A stretch of 64,000 bases of DNA from the NCBI GenBank assembly GCA_964636865.1, contig CAZWVJ010000007.1:16376-80375 (forward strand), written 5' to 3'. Origin of the DNA: B1SED10-75 sp964636865. GTDB taxonomy: Bacteria; Bacillota; Dethiobacteria; DTU022; PWGO01. Shown in pieces: positions 1 through 9,224 of this stretch. Position numbers and translations under genes: made by a program. Position 1 is the first letter of the stretch, and the number at the start of each line of letters is the position of its first letter. Below the pieces are notes generated by a model. That model ran no database searches, was not told where the DNA came from, and saw only the letters and a program-made list of their open reading frames with translations.

Positions 1-2243
1 AAAAGGTAAAATATCGCTTGATGTCCGATAAAACCATGCGGCTTTTGGATGAACAGCTTTACTTTAGTATTGATGAAGCTACGAGGGGAGTGGATATCTC
101 TCCGAAAGGTTACGATGAACTGGTGAAAGAGGACCCCGAGCTGAGAGAATTTTTGGGGTATGAAAAATCAGAAGTAGAGGATGCCAATGGCGACTTCGAT
201 GGGGAAGAGGGGGAGGAAGAGAAAGATACAACAGTAGATGAAGATATAGGCCGGGAAAGAGACATGGAAGTGGAAGAAACTGAAGAAGAAGCAGCAGAAA
301 TGGGTGACGAAGAAGATCAGGAACCCGGCGATGCCAGCGAAGAGGAGGCGCTCACCAACCAGAGAGGGGGCGAGCATGAGTTTACCATCCGTGCTTTACT
401 ACGAGCATATTCTCTTTATGAAAAAGATGTGGATTATGTGATTAAAGATGGACAGGTTGTGATTGTGGATGAGTTTACCGGCAGGCTCATGCCGGGGCGG
501 CGTTATTCGGAAGGATTGCATCAGGCTATTGAAGCTAAAGAAGGTGTCCAAGTTCAGGCAGAAAGCCGGACTGTAGCTTCCATTACTTTCCAGAATTTTT
601 TCCGGCTTTATAATAAGTTATCCGGGATGACCGGTACTGCGGCTACAGAGGAAGGCGAGTTCCAGGAAATTTATGGTATGGACGTGGTCGTTATTCCTAC
701 CAATAAGCCCATGATTCGGGAGGACCGGGGGGATTGTATTTATAAAACTGAAGAGGCTAAATTTAAAGCAGTGGTAAATGAGATAAGCCGTCTTTATGAA
801 AAAGGACAACCGGTTTTGGTGGGCACAATTTCAGTAGATAAGTCGGAGAAGCTTAGCCGAATGTTAAAGCAGGAAGGTGTGCCCCATAATGTTTTAAATG
901 CGGTGAACCATGCCCGGGAAGCTGAGATTATTAGTCAGGCGGGGCAAAAGGGAACAGTAACTATTTCTACTAATATGGCCGGTAGGGGAACTGATATTGT
1001 TCTGGGAGGCAATTATGAGTATATTGCCCGCCAAAGAATAGAAAAAGAATTGGAAAAAGAGAATATTGAAGACGAAGAAGAGTATGATCGAGCTTTTGCA
1101 AAGCGTTTGCAGGAAATATTACCTCAATTTAAAGATAAATGGGAAAGTGAGCATCAAGAGGTAGTGGAGTTGGGTGGTTTGCATGTATTAGGTACTGAAC
1201 GCCATGAAAGCCGCCGCATAGATAACCAGCTGCGGGGGCGTTCTGGAAGGCAGGGCGATCCCGGTTGTTCGCAGTTTTATATTTCCCTGGAAGATGATTT
1301 GATGAGGCTTTTCGGCAGTGGTAACATTGCTTCTGTGATGGAGCGGATGGGGATGGATGAAGATCAGTCTATTGATCATCCCTTGATTAGCCGGGCAATT
1401 GAAAATGCGCAAAAGAAGGTGGAGAGCCGCAATTTTGAAATTCGCAAACACCTTTTGGAATACGATTTGATTTTAAATGAACAGAGAAAAGTGATTTATG
1501 CCGAACGGCGAAAAGTATTGGATGAAGAAAACCTTAAAGACAATATACTTGAAATGGTGCGAGCAGTAGTGCATAGAACTGTGGATAGGTATATCGGAGA
1601 TAAATCTTATATTTTGGAAGAAGAGGCAAGGCAGCTTATTAATTATGGCGAAACCGTGTTTTTAAGAAAGGGGAAATTTACCCCCGAAGAAACTATAGAG
1701 CTTGAACCGCGGGCTATTAAGGAAATTATGGTAGAAGAAGCCCTTACTTTTTATGATTTGCGGGAAAAAGAACTGGAAAAAGAGTTTGGCCCCGAAAGTA
1801 TGCGCGAATTAGAACGGGTAATTCTGCTACGCACCGTAGATCGCCATTGGGTGGAACATATTGACGCCATGCATGAGCTGAGATATGAAATTGGCACCCG
1901 GGCCTATGCACAACGTGATCCTCTGGTTGAATACCGCGTAGAAGCATCACGGGCTTATGAATTAATGCTCAATTTAATTGAGGAAGATGTGGTCAGAAGT
2001 CTTTTCCAGGCAAGAGTAAAATCTCTTCCCCAAAGACAGAGGGTAGTTTCAGAAGGCACTGCAGTACGCCCCGGGTCCGGAGGATCGCTGACGGGAGGGT
2101 CGCAGCGCACTTCTAGTTCGGCAAAAAACAATAAACAGGAAAAGTCACAACCGGTGAAAGTAGGGGAAAAAATAGGACGAAATGAACCATGTCCCTGCAA
2201 TAGTGGTAAGAAATATAAAAAATGCTGTGGAAAAGATAATTAA
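1..2243 (+). CDS. secA: Preprotein translocase ATPase SecA, 3' part (5' end outside window)
   Basis: SecA is the motor ATPase that pushes preproteins through SecYEG at the membrane. The reading frame is open at the window edge (codons in frame from base 3), so the first Walker-A half lies upstream. Visible parts are the end of the preprotein cross-linking domain with VDEFTGRLMPGRRYSEGLHQ (about 465-527), the second helicase half with STNMAGRGTDIVLGG, the GRSGRQGDPG motif, the helical scaffold and wing, and a C-terminal zinc tail ending EPCPCNSGKKYKKCCG that binds SecB or ribosomes in other species. An unusual Asp/Glu-rich insertion lies at about 156-380, before the VDYVIKDG strand. The prfB gene follows 107 bases later, as in Bacillus. 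The identity is certain; only the acidic loop is odd. Confidence 0.97.
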   Translation, partial: KVKYRLMSDKTMRLLDEQLYFSIDEATRGVDISPKGYDELVKEDPELREFLGYEKSEVEDANGDFDGEEGEEEKDTTVDEDIGRERDMEVEETEEEAAEMGDEEDQEPGDASEEEALTNQRGGEHEFTIRALLRAYSLYEKDVDYVIKDGQVVIVDEFTGRLMPGRRYSEGLHQAIEAKEGVQVQAESRTVASITFQNFFRLYNKLSGMTGTAATEEGEFQEIYGMDVVVIPTNKPMIREDRGDCIYKTEEAKFKAVVNEISRLYEKGQPVLVGTISVDKSEKLSRMLKQEGVPHNVLNAVNHAREAEIISQAGQKGTVTISTNMAGRGTDIVLGGNYEYIARQRIEKELEKENIEDEEEYDRAFAKRLQEILPQFKDKWESEHQEVVELGGLHVLGTERHESRRIDNQLRGRSGRQGDPGCSQFYISLEDDLMRLFGSGNIASVMERMGMDEDQSIDHPLISRAIENAQKKVESRNFEIRKHLLEYDLILNEQRKVIYAERRKVLDEENLKDNILEMVRAVVHRTVDRYIGDKSYILEEEARQLINYGETVFLRKGKFTPEETIELEPRAIKEIMVEEALTFYDLREKELEKEFGPESMRELERVILLRTVDRHWVEHIDAMHELRYEIGTRAYAQRDPLVEYRVEASRAYELMLNLIEEDVVRSLFQARVKSLPQRQRVVSEGTAVRPGSGGSLTGGSQRTSSSAKNNKQEKSQPVKVGEKIGRNEPCPCNSGKKYKKCCGKDN

Positions 2244-2350
2244 TTAAGCTTCTAATATGATTGGTTTTGGATTATTTTATTTTAAGATAGATTTGGCTGA
2301 ATTAATCAAGGTGGAAGTGTCACATTTGATAGGATGAAGGGAGCTGTCTT

Positions 2351-3494
2351 ATGTCCAAAGAACTTGCTGAAGAGTTAAAAAATCATAAATTGCGTTACCG
2401 GGAACTGAGGGATTCACTTTGAAGTCGACAAAAAAAAGGAGTCTCTGAAGAAACTGGAAAAAAAATCAGCAGATCCTACTCTGTGGGAGAATGGGGAAAA
2501 AGCCAAAGAGTTAATGCAGGAACTCAGTGCCCTGCGAGGAGAGATAGAAGAAGATGAGCATTTACAGTCATGCATCGAAAATGCAGAGGTTTTGCTTAAT
2601 CTGATAGAAGAATCAAATGAAGCTTCAGAAAAAAACGAATTTCTTAAAGATGCTCAAGAGCAAATAAACTCGCTGGGTCAAAAACTTGACCGGTTAGAGA
2701 ACAGGGTTCTTTTTGTCAACAAGTATGACAACAGCAATGCAATTGTTTCTATCCATCCCGGAGCAGGGGGGTTGGAATCTCAGGATTGGGTGGAAATGTT
2801 AATGCGTATGTATTTACAGTGGGCGGAAAAAGATGGCAGAGAGGTTGAGGTCCTTGATCTCTTGCCCGGAGATGAAGCAGGGATTAAAAGTGTGACCTTT
2901 TCTGTAAATGGGAGATATGCATACGGGTACCTGCAGGCAGAAAAAGGGGTGCATCGAATGGTTCGAATTTCTCCGTTTGATACTGCTAAAAGAAGACATA
3001 CTTCTTTTGCTTCTGTGGATGTGATGCCTGAAGTAGAAGAGGAGGTCGGGTACGAGATAAACCCGGAGGAAATAAAAGTTGACACTTTCCGAGCCCAAGG
3101 AGCGGGGGGGCAGCATGTAAATACCACAGATTCCGCGGTGCGCATGACCCATCTCCCCACGGGTATAACTGCCCAGAGCCAAAGTGCTCGCTCACAGCAT
3201 AGCAACCGGAGACAGGCAATGCGCATACTACAGGCGCGAGTAGCTGAATATTACCGGCAACAGCAAGCTGCAGAAATAGATGCTTTGCGAGGAGAGCATA
3301 AAGAAATTGCCTGGGGAAACCAGATTCGCTCTTATACTTTTCATCCTTTCACCCTGGTTAAGGATCATCGGACAGGGGTGGAAGTAGGTAATATAAATGA
3401 AGTAATGGACGGCAAATTGGAAGTTTTTCAAGAAGCCTACCTGCGCTGGAAAATAAAAGGGAATGCAGCAAATATAAAGCAGGGAAAAGAATAA
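2351..3494 (+). CDS. prfB: Peptide chain release factor 2, expressed by programmed +1 frameshift
   Basis: RF2 releases nascent protein at UGA and UAA codons. The gene starts at ATG 2351 and reads 23 codons to an in-frame TGA at 2420-2422. Slipping one base forward after CTT (2417-2419) continues without interruption from GAA 2421 to the TAA at 3492-3494, giving about 380 residues. The joined protein has the RF2 N-terminal helical domain, the SPF codon-recognition motif (in RISPFDTAKRR) and the peptidyl-transferase GGQ motif (codons 3105-3113, in GAGGQHVN). The frame change matches the known RF2 autoregulatory frameshift, in which low RF2 stalls at UGA and promotes the shift. It is therefore not a broken gene. 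It sits directly after secA, as in many Firmicutes. Confidence 0.96.
2408..2423 (+). promoter_or_regulatory. prfB programmed +1 frameshift site (CTT TGA A)
   Basis: The slippery CTT codon (2417-2419) is followed by the in-frame stop TGA (2420-2422) and an A. A Shine-Dalgarno-like AGGG lies at 2408-2411, five bases before CTT. This is the layout of the known RF2 frameshift signal. The base after the stop is A rather than the usual C. Confidence 0.9.
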
Positions 3495-3628
3495 AGTTAA
3501 CGAAAATAATATAAAACGAGGTAAAGATTTTTCAAAGAATATTTGACTCAAAGAGTATTTGATAATGGTTAGTTTAAAAGGATGCAACAAAGGTTGAGAT
3601 AGTTAAGCTAGAATACAGCAGCTATAAA

Positions 3629-3674
3629 CAAATTTTTCGAATAAATTTGGGCGTTGAGCCCGAGAATGAAGGGC
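3629..3674 (+). other. Possible structured leader ahead of ilvC
   Basis: In the 221-base gap before ilvC, CAAATTT (3629-3635) can pair with AAATTTG (3643-3649). A GCCC at 3658-3661 can pair either with GGGC at 3649-3652 or with GGGC at 3671-3674, so two hairpins exclude each other. No T-box motif, leader peptide rich in branched-chain codons or U-run was seen, so function is unknown. The stems are short and could be chance. Confidence 0.25.
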
Positions 3675-3715
3675 GTAAATTCAAAATATATCATAATAAT
3701 GGGGAGGTTTGAATA

Positions 3716-4708
3716 ATGGCAAAAGCATATTATGAACAAGATGCGAATTTAGAAATGTTAAAGAGTAAGAAGATAGCCATCCTTGGGTATGGAAGCCAAG
3801 GACATGCGCATGCACTTAATTTAAAGGAAAGCGGATTGGATGTAGTGGTTGGCTTACATGAGGGTAGCTCCAGCCGTGCTCGTGCTGAAGAGGACGGATT
3901 GGAAGTTAAAAGTGTTGCTGATTCTGCAGCGTCAGCAGATATTATTATGTTTTTGATTCCCGACAGTTTTCAGCCTGAGACCTATCAGAAGGAAGTTTTA
4001 CCTAATTTAAAAGAAGGGAAGGCACTGGGGTTTTCCCATGGATTTAATATATTATATGGGCAAATTGCTCCTCCTGCGGAGGTAGATGTTTTTATGGTGG
4101 CTCCTAAAAGTCCGGGACATCTTGTGCGCAGGGTTTATACGGAAAAGAACGGGGTTCCAGCCCTTATGGCTGTTCAACAAAATTACAGTGGCAAAGCAAA
4201 AGATTTAGCTCTGGCTTATGCCAAAGGTATTGGTTGTACCAGAGCCGGAGTTATGGAAACAAGCTTTCAGGAAGAAACGGAAACAGATCTGTTTGGAGAA
4301 CAGGTAGTTCTTTGCGGCGGGGTTTCTGCCCTTATAAAAGCTTCTTTCGATACATTGGTGGAAGCGGGCTATCAACCTGAGATTGCATATTTTGAATGCT
4401 TGCACGAACTCAAGTTAATTGTGGACTTGATCTATGAAGGCGGGTTATCAGGAATGCGCTATTCGGTGAGTGAAACGGCGGAATATGGAGATCTAACCCG
4501 TGGGCCCAGGGTGGTGAACGAAAATGTTAGGGAAGAAATGCGCAAAATTTTGCAAGAAGTTCAAAGTGGTGAATTCGCCCGGGAGTGGATTTTGGAAAAT
4601 CAGGCCGGATTACCCATGTTTAATATTCTAAGACGAAAAGAAAGTGAGCAATTATTGGAAAAGGTAGGGAAAGATCTTCGCCAGATGATACCCTGGTTTA
4701 AAAAGTAA
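3716..4708 (+). CDS. ilvC: Ketol-acid reductoisomerase
   Basis: IlvC converts 2-acetolactate (or 2-aceto-2-hydroxybutyrate) to the dihydroxy acid in valine, leucine and isoleucine synthesis, using Mg2+ and NAD(P)H. The 330-residue length is that of the short class I enzyme. The N-terminal Rossmann motif [17 protein letters not shown] is at residues 24-40. The C-terminal knotted helical domain carries the metal-binding acidic residues ([10 protein letters not shown] and the [16 protein letters not shown] region). The cofactor loop after beta-2 reads [11 protein letters not shown] (46-56), with His-Glu where an Arg plus Pro/Lys is usual. RBS GGGGAGG precedes ATG 3716. No other ilv or leu gene is adjacent, which is unusual because ilvC normally sits with ilvBN. 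Confidence 0.97.
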   Translation: MAKAYYEQDANLEMLKSKKIAILGYGSQGHAHALNLKESGLDVVVGLHEGSSSRARAEEDGLEVKSVADSAASADIIMFLIPDSFQPETYQKEVLPNLKEGKALGFSHGFNILYGQIAPPAEVDVFMVAPKSPGHLVRRVYTEKNGVPALMAVQQNYSGKAKDLALAYAKGIGCTRAGVMETSFQEETETDLFGEQVVLCGGVSALIKASFDTLVEAGYQPEIAYFECLHELKLIVDLIYEGGLSGMRYSVSETAEYGDLTRGPRVVNENVREEMRKILQEVQSGEFAREWILENQAGLPMFNILRRKESEQLLEKVGKDLRQMIPWFKK

Positions 4709-4814
4709 GCAAGTAAAAAAATTTAGTTTTCTTAATTAATATTTACCCATATGTTAACAAATTTTTAGATATTTTGAATGCTGAACAAGGGGAATTTGAA
4801 ACAGTTTTGTCGAA

Positions 4815-4829
4815 TATCATTAGATGATA
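4815..4829. promoter_or_regulatory. Small palindrome before ftsE
   Basis: TATCAT and ATGATA are separated by TAG in the 178-base gap between ilvC and ftsE. The site could be an operator or just AT-rich symmetry. No convincing promoter was identified beside it. Confidence 0.2.
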
Positions 4830-4886
4830 ATATTTACATAGCAAGGATGAGGCAAGTGTAAATATGTAGAAAAGGTGGACTTTTGA

Positions 4887-5570
4887 GTGATAGAGGCTTA
4901 TAATTTAACTAAGAAGTACAATGGCACAGTTGCATTATCTCAGGTGACCATGAGCATTAGCCGGGGGGAGTTTGTATTTATTGTTGGCCCTAGTGGAGCC
5001 GGTAAATCAACGTTTCTCAAGTTGGTTATTAGGGAAATAGTTCCTACCTCCGGGATGCTAAAAGTTTTTGGTAGGAATGTGGGGCGTTTAAAGCGCGGCC
5101 AGGTTTCGGTGCTAAGGCGGAATATTGGCATGGTTTTTCAAGAATACCGCCTCTTGGAGGAAAGGACAGTTTATGAAAATGTAGCTTTTGCTTTAAGGGT
5201 AACCGGTTCTTCGAAGGAAGAAATAAATAAGCGGGTGCCCCTGGCACTGGAAATGGTAGGGTTAAAGCACAAAATTAATTCTATGGTCAGCGGTCTTTCC
5301 GGGGGTGAAAAGCAAAGAGTAGGTTTGGCCAGGGCTATAGTTAACAAACCGGCAATGATCATTGCTGATGAGCCCACAGGAAATTTGGATCCCGAAACTA
5401 CCATGGAGCTGATGCACCTCCTAAAAGATATTAACGGTATGGGAATTACGGTTATAGTTGCAACTCATGATCGGGAAGCTGTGGACAAATTGCAGAAAAG
5501 AGTAATTTATTTGGAAAATAGTGAAGTAGTAGGGGATGAGGCAAGGGGGGCCTATCTGCGTGCTCTTTAG
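4887..5570 (+). CDS. ftsE: Cell division ABC transporter ATPase FtsE
   Basis: FtsE is the cytoplasmic ATPase that, with FtsX, activates peptidoglycan hydrolases during division or elongation. The 227-residue protein has Walker A GPSGAGKST (about 34-42), the ABC signature LSGGEKQR, Walker B with IIADEPTGNLD, and a switch His in ATHDRE. The start is GTG 4887 with AAAGGTGG about 8 bases upstream. The last 11 bases overlap ftsX. Length and motifs are typical of the family. Confidence 0.96.
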   Translation: MIEAYNLTKKYNGTVALSQVTMSISRGEFVFIVGPSGAGKSTFLKLVIREIVPTSGMLKVFGRNVGRLKRGQVSVLRRNIGMVFQEYRLLEERTVYENVAFALRVTGSSKEEINKRVPLALEMVGLKHKINSMVSGLSGGEKQRVGLARAIVNKPAMIIADEPTGNLDPETTMELMHLLKDINGMGITVIVATHDREAVDKLQKRVIYLENSEVVGDEARGAYLRAL

Positions 5571-6444
5571 AAATTTCGCTTTTTTTATTACTGAAGCGGG
5601 CAGAGGCCTATTTAAAAACGGATGGATGAGCGTTGCGTCTATTGGTGTCGTAGCTATTGCTCTCTTAATTTTCGGGATATTTGTTTTGTTGAATATGAAT
5701 GTGGACCTTTGGACGGAAGAACTCCGAGAACAGATAGAAATAGTAGCGTTTATAGAAGATGAAGCTACTGCATCAGAAAGAAGAAATTTAAGTGATTTAA
5801 TTGCCGAGCATGAAGATGTAAGAGAAGTTGAATATGTATCCAAAGGGGAAGCATTTGAAGAGCTGCAGGAAATGCTCGGTGAGGGGGCGCTTGAGGGATA
5901 CGAACCTGAAGAAAATCCGCTAAGGGATTCTTATGTGATAAGAGTAATAGAACCGGAAATGGTTTTTGGCATGATTGATGAATTGGAAGAATTATCGGCA
6001 GTGGGGGAGGTTATTTGTCACAAAGAAATAGTAGAAGGACTTACTAATTTTACACAAGCCATGCAAGTAGCTGCCTTAACCTTGATGATTCTACTGGCTG
6101 TTACGGCAACCTTTCTTATCGCACATACTATTCGTCTAACCGTGATGTTGCGCAGTGAAGAAATTATGATTATGAAGTACGTTGGAGCAACAGACTCGTT
6201 TATTCGCCTCCCCTTCCTTTTTGAAGGTTTATTTTTGGGGATAATTGGTACATTAATACCTTTAGTTTGTATATATTTTGGTTATGGAGCTGTAATTGAT
6301 ATAATAGGAGTAGAGCTGGCCTTTTTACCTATGGTTTCTTTTAATGAAGCGATTGCAGGAACAGCAAGTTTGATTGTTCCATTGGGAATAGGGCTGGGAG
6401 TGATAGGAAGTTTATTTTCCATCGGAAAATATCTGAGAGTTTAA
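5560..6444 (+). CDS. ftsX: Cell division protein FtsX (permease-like)
   Basis: FtsX is the membrane partner of FtsE and relays ATP hydrolysis to an extracellular hydrolase activator. An upstream in-frame ATG exists at 5536. GTG 5560 is the better start: it has AAGGGGGG 9 bases before it and gives the usual N-terminus with a short cytoplasmic tail. The 294-residue protein has one N-terminal membrane helix, an acidic extracellular domain (about residues 45-155) and three C-terminal membrane helices, the normal FtsX plan. The next gene encodes a coiled-coil M23 protein, the expected extracellular partner. Confidence 0.94.
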   Translation: MLFRNFAFFITEAGRGLFKNGWMSVASIGVVAIALLIFGIFVLLNMNVDLWTEELREQIEIVAFIEDEATASERRNLSDLIAEHEDVREVEYVSKGEAFEELQEMLGEGALEGYEPEENPLRDSYVIRVIEPEMVFGMIDELEELSAVGEVICHKEIVEGLTNFTQAMQVAALTLMILLAVTATFLIAHTIRLTVMLRSEEIMIMKYVGATDSFIRLPFLFEGLFLGIIGTLIPLVCIYFGYGAVIDIIGVELAFLPMVSFNEAIAGTASLIVPLGIGLGVIGSLFSIGKYLRV

Positions 6445-6484
6445 ATTTTCTCATTATTGCCTTCCGGAGGTGTGGCTATAAATT

Positions 6485-7666
6485 ATGAAGCAATTTAAAG
6501 GGCATGAAAACTATACTTTAAAAAGAGCTTTGCCTTTATTAGCAATGGGTATTCTGCTTTTATTTTTGCTTTCGCCTGCTTATGCCAACAATATTGATGA
6601 TTTGCAAGAGGAAGAGGATGAGATTAGAGAGCAGATAGAGCAAGAGGAAGAAGAACTGGAAGAGATGAAAAGTGAAGAAGAACAACTAAAACAAGAATTA
6701 GAAGAATTGGAAGAAGAGCTAAGTGAAATTCAAAATAAACTAAGGGAACTAAACAGGGATATTTATCTTACGGAAGCTGAGATAAGATCTACAGAAAGAG
6801 AGTTAAGCAGCGCTGAAGATCGCTTGGAACACCGAGAAGATTTACTGCAAAAACGGTTGAGGGTTATATACGAACGGGGAAATGTTGGTTACCTGGAAGT
6901 GTTGTTTGAAGCCAAAAGCTTTGCAGATTTTTTAACCAGGGTTCATTATTTAAACAATATTGCGGAAGAAGATATGCTTTTGGTAGAAGAAGTAGAAGCG
7001 GAAAGGGATTTAATCGCCGAGCAAAAAGAAGAACTTGAAGAAAAAAAAGAAGAGCTTGATGAAATGCGCCGGGAAATGGCCAGCAAGAGGAATGAGAAGA
7101 GAGAAACTATTGCTCAACGTTCTAAAGTGCGTGAAGATCTTCAAGAAGCAATGGAAGAAACCCGTCAGGCTATGGAAAAGTTAGAACAAGAAGCGGAAGC
7201 TCTTGCCAGGGAAATTGACAGCATAAGAAGAGAACAGCGACAATCGGGAGATCAAGGAGAACGTCCGGAGGGGCAATTACTATGGCCGGTAGAGGATCCT
7301 TCCTATATAACCTCCCCATTTGGTACTCGTAGGTGTCCCTTTGGAAGTGGCCGCCAAACTTTTCACGGAGGACTGGATATAGGGACGTATGGTCGGAGGA
7401 ATAGAATTTTTGCCGCTGAAGATGGGACAGTGCTTATGGTGAGGTCTCAGGCTAGCTATGGAAATTTCATCGTGATAGACCACGGCGGTGGACTGATGAC
7501 ATTATATGCCCACTTAAGTTCCAAGGGTGTCAGCGAAGGTGAATCGGTATCCCGGGGAGAAACTATCGGTAGAGCAGGAACTACCGGGGCAAGTACCGGC
7601 ATTCACCTCCACTTTGAAGTTTGGAACAATGATGAGAGGGAAGATCCTATTAATTACCTTGAATAG
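6485..7666 (+). CDS. Coiled-coil M23 murein hydrolase or activator (EnvC/CwlO-like)
   Basis: This is a secreted peptidoglycan-hydrolase-type protein of 393 residues. A signal peptide (Lys/Arg, hydrophobic core about 17-31, cleavage near AYA-NN) precedes a very long Glu/Lys-rich coiled coil (about 35-250) and a C-terminal M23/LytM domain. The zinc and catalytic pattern looks intact: HGGLD, YAHLS and HLHFEVW. Position right after ftsEX and the coiled-coil plus M23 layout match EnvC and related FtsEX-controlled proteins, so control by FtsX is a reasonable inference. Intact ligands suggest a real endopeptidase rather than a degenerate activator. RBS CCGGAGGTG precedes ATG 6485. A strong terminator follows. 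Confidence 0.9.
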   Translation: MKQFKGHENYTLKRALPLLAMGILLLFLLSPAYANNIDDLQEEEDEIREQIEQEEEELEEMKSEEEQLKQELEELEEELSEIQNKLRELNRDIYLTEAEIRSTERELSSAEDRLEHREDLLQKRLRVIYERGNVGYLEVLFEAKSFADFLTRVHYLNNIAEEDMLLVEEVEAERDLIAEQKEELEEKKEELDEMRREMASKRNEKRETIAQRSKVREDLQEAMEETRQAMEKLEQEAEALAREIDSIRREQRQSGDQGERPEGQLLWPVEDPSYITSPFGTRRCPFGSGRQTFHGGLDIGTYGRRNRIFAAEDGTVLMVRSQASYGNFIVIDHGGGLMTLYAHLSSKGVSEGESVSRGETIGRAGTTGASTGIHLHFEVWNNDEREDPINYLE

Positions 7667-7699
7667 CATATTTCCTCATGTTTTTAAATTAACTATGGC

Positions 7700-7746
7700 A
7701 ACCGGACCGAAAGAGTATTATAATACTCTTTAAAGTCCGGTTTTCA
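7700..7746 (+). terminator. Rho-independent terminator after the M23 gene
   Basis: AACCGGAC (7700-7707) pairs with GTCCGGTT (7735-7742). Nested inside is a perfect palindrome with arms AAAGAGTATTA and TAATACTCTTT (7710-7731). A T-run follows from 7741. This should end the ftsEX-M23 transcript. Confidence 0.85.
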
Positions 7747-7795
7747 ATTTAAGCAGTTTAAATATGCGGTATAATTAATAGGTGGTGGAGAAACT

Positions 7796-9220
7796 ATGGA
7801 AAATAAAAAATTATATACAATTGTAATAGGAATTGTTTTATTATTAATAATAAGCAATGCGATTACTTTTATTGTAGCGGGAAGGGAAGATTCTACTCGA
7901 GAGTTCCCTGATCCTCCGGTTGCTGATGAAGAGGATAATAATGAGGAGTATAAGCTTCTCTTCGAAATAATGGATATATTGAGTGAAGAGTATATTGAGG
8001 AGATAGATCGCGCTAAAATGATTGAAGGGGCAATAGATGGCTTGTTAGAAACTCTTGATGATCCCCAAACTAATTATTTAGATTCTCAGGAAGTAGAAGA
8101 GTTTGATGTTTTCTTGCGCGGCTCTTTTGGCGGAGTGGGCATGCAGTTAATTGAGTCTGAAGGAGGGGCTACTGTAGTAGAAGTATTGCCGGATACTCCT
8201 GCGGAGGAATCCGATATTCAACCTGGAGATCAAATAAAATATGTAGGCGATGAAGATGTGAGCGAATTTGATCTTGATAAGATCGTAGAATTAATACGAG
8301 GAGAAATAGGTACGCAGGTGATTTTGAAAGTACAAAGGCCGGGAGCGGAGGATTTAATTGAGCTGTCTATGTTTCGCGATGAAATTACCTCTCAAACTGT
8401 AGAGAGTAAATGGCTGGAACCGGACTTAGGATATATTGAAATAAGCCAGTTTGACGGAAATACGGGAAGTAAATTTATGGATAAGCTGGAAGTTTTAGAA
8501 AAGGAAGGCATGGAGGGCCTAGTTTTGGATTTACGAGGCAACCCGGGGGGGATTTTGGGGGAGGCTTTAGAAGTGGCGGAGGCAATAGTCCCTGAAGGGG
8601 AAATAGTGAGTATTGTTGATCGAGAAGGAGAAGTTGAAGAAGTTTATCATTCTTCTGCCCAATCTAGGCCTTATGAGATCATAGTATTGATTGATGGCGC
8701 TTCGGCCAGTGGGTCGGAAATACTGGCCGGGGCTCTTCAGGAACGCGCAGATGCTCAACTGGTGGGAAATCCTACTTACGGTAAAGCAACTGTCCAGGAA
8801 CATGTAACTTTTGATGATGGAAGTGGAATGAGGTATACTGTTTCACGCTATGTGACTCCCGAAGGTAGGGATTTACATGAAGAAGGAATAACTCCCGACT
8901 TCGAAATAGATCTGCCTCCTTATTTGCAATATTATAATTATTTTGTCCCCGGTGAACTGCAAAAGGGTGATTATGGCGAAACAGTTGAATTACTGCAGGA
9001 TATGCTAGTATCTTTAGGTTATGAAATTGAAGTCCGCGGGTATTTTGAGCAAGAAACTCAAGCGGCACTGCAAGATTTTCAGAAAGAAAAAGGTCTTTCT
9101 CCCCATGGAAAATTTGATGATGTTACCTGGCTTAATTTGCGGCAAGAATTGGACGAGATTAGTGATGAGAAAGATTCTCAACTGCAAAAAGCCATTGAAC
9201 TGCTAAAGACAGGAGAATAA
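7796..9220 (+). CDS. Carboxy-terminal processing protease (S41) with peptidoglycan-binding domain
   Basis: This is a membrane-anchored serine protease of the CtpA/CtpB family, 474 residues. It has an N-terminal membrane segment (about 8-27), a PDZ domain (about 105-185), the S41 protease domain with the Ser in GASASGSEILAGAL and the Lys in YGKATVQ forming the Ser-Lys dyad, and a C-terminal PG_binding_1 domain (about 385-450). In Bacillus, CtpB cleaves SpoIVFA or SpoIVFB-associated proteins in spore formation and lies at the same chromosomal place. A TATAAT at 7770-7775 may belong to its promoter, but no good -35 was found. ATG 7796 follows GGTGGTGG. The minJ-like gene follows after 4 bases. 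Confidence 0.93.
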   Translation: MENKKLYTIVIGIVLLLIISNAITFIVAGREDSTREFPDPPVADEEDNNEEYKLLFEIMDILSEEYIEEIDRAKMIEGAIDGLLETLDDPQTNYLDSQEVEEFDVFLRGSFGGVGMQLIESEGGATVVEVLPDTPAEESDIQPGDQIKYVGDEDVSEFDLDKIVELIRGEIGTQVILKVQRPGAEDLIELSMFRDEITSQTVESKWLEPDLGYIEISQFDGNTGSKFMDKLEVLEKEGMEGLVLDLRGNPGGILGEALEVAEAIVPEGEIVSIVDREGEVEEVYHSSAQSRPYEIIVLIDGASASGSEILAGALQERADAQLVGNPTYGKATVQEHVTFDDGSGMRYTVSRYVTPEGRDLHEEGITPDFEIDLPPYLQYYNYFVPGELQKGDYGETVELLQDMLVSLGYEIEVRGYFEQETQAALQDFQKEKGLSPHGKFDDVTWLNLRQELDEISDEKDSQLQKAIELLKTGE

Positions 9221-9224
9221 ATAG

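Noticed and set aside
2420..2422. In-frame stop in prfB as a pseudogene
   Set aside because: The site has the known RF2 frameshift layout (CTT TGA with upstream SD-like sequence), and the +1 frame continues with correct RF2 sequence.
3495..3715. T-box or other known riboswitch before ilvC
   Set aside because: No T-box consensus, no terminator stem with T-run and no leader peptide with branched-chain codons were found.
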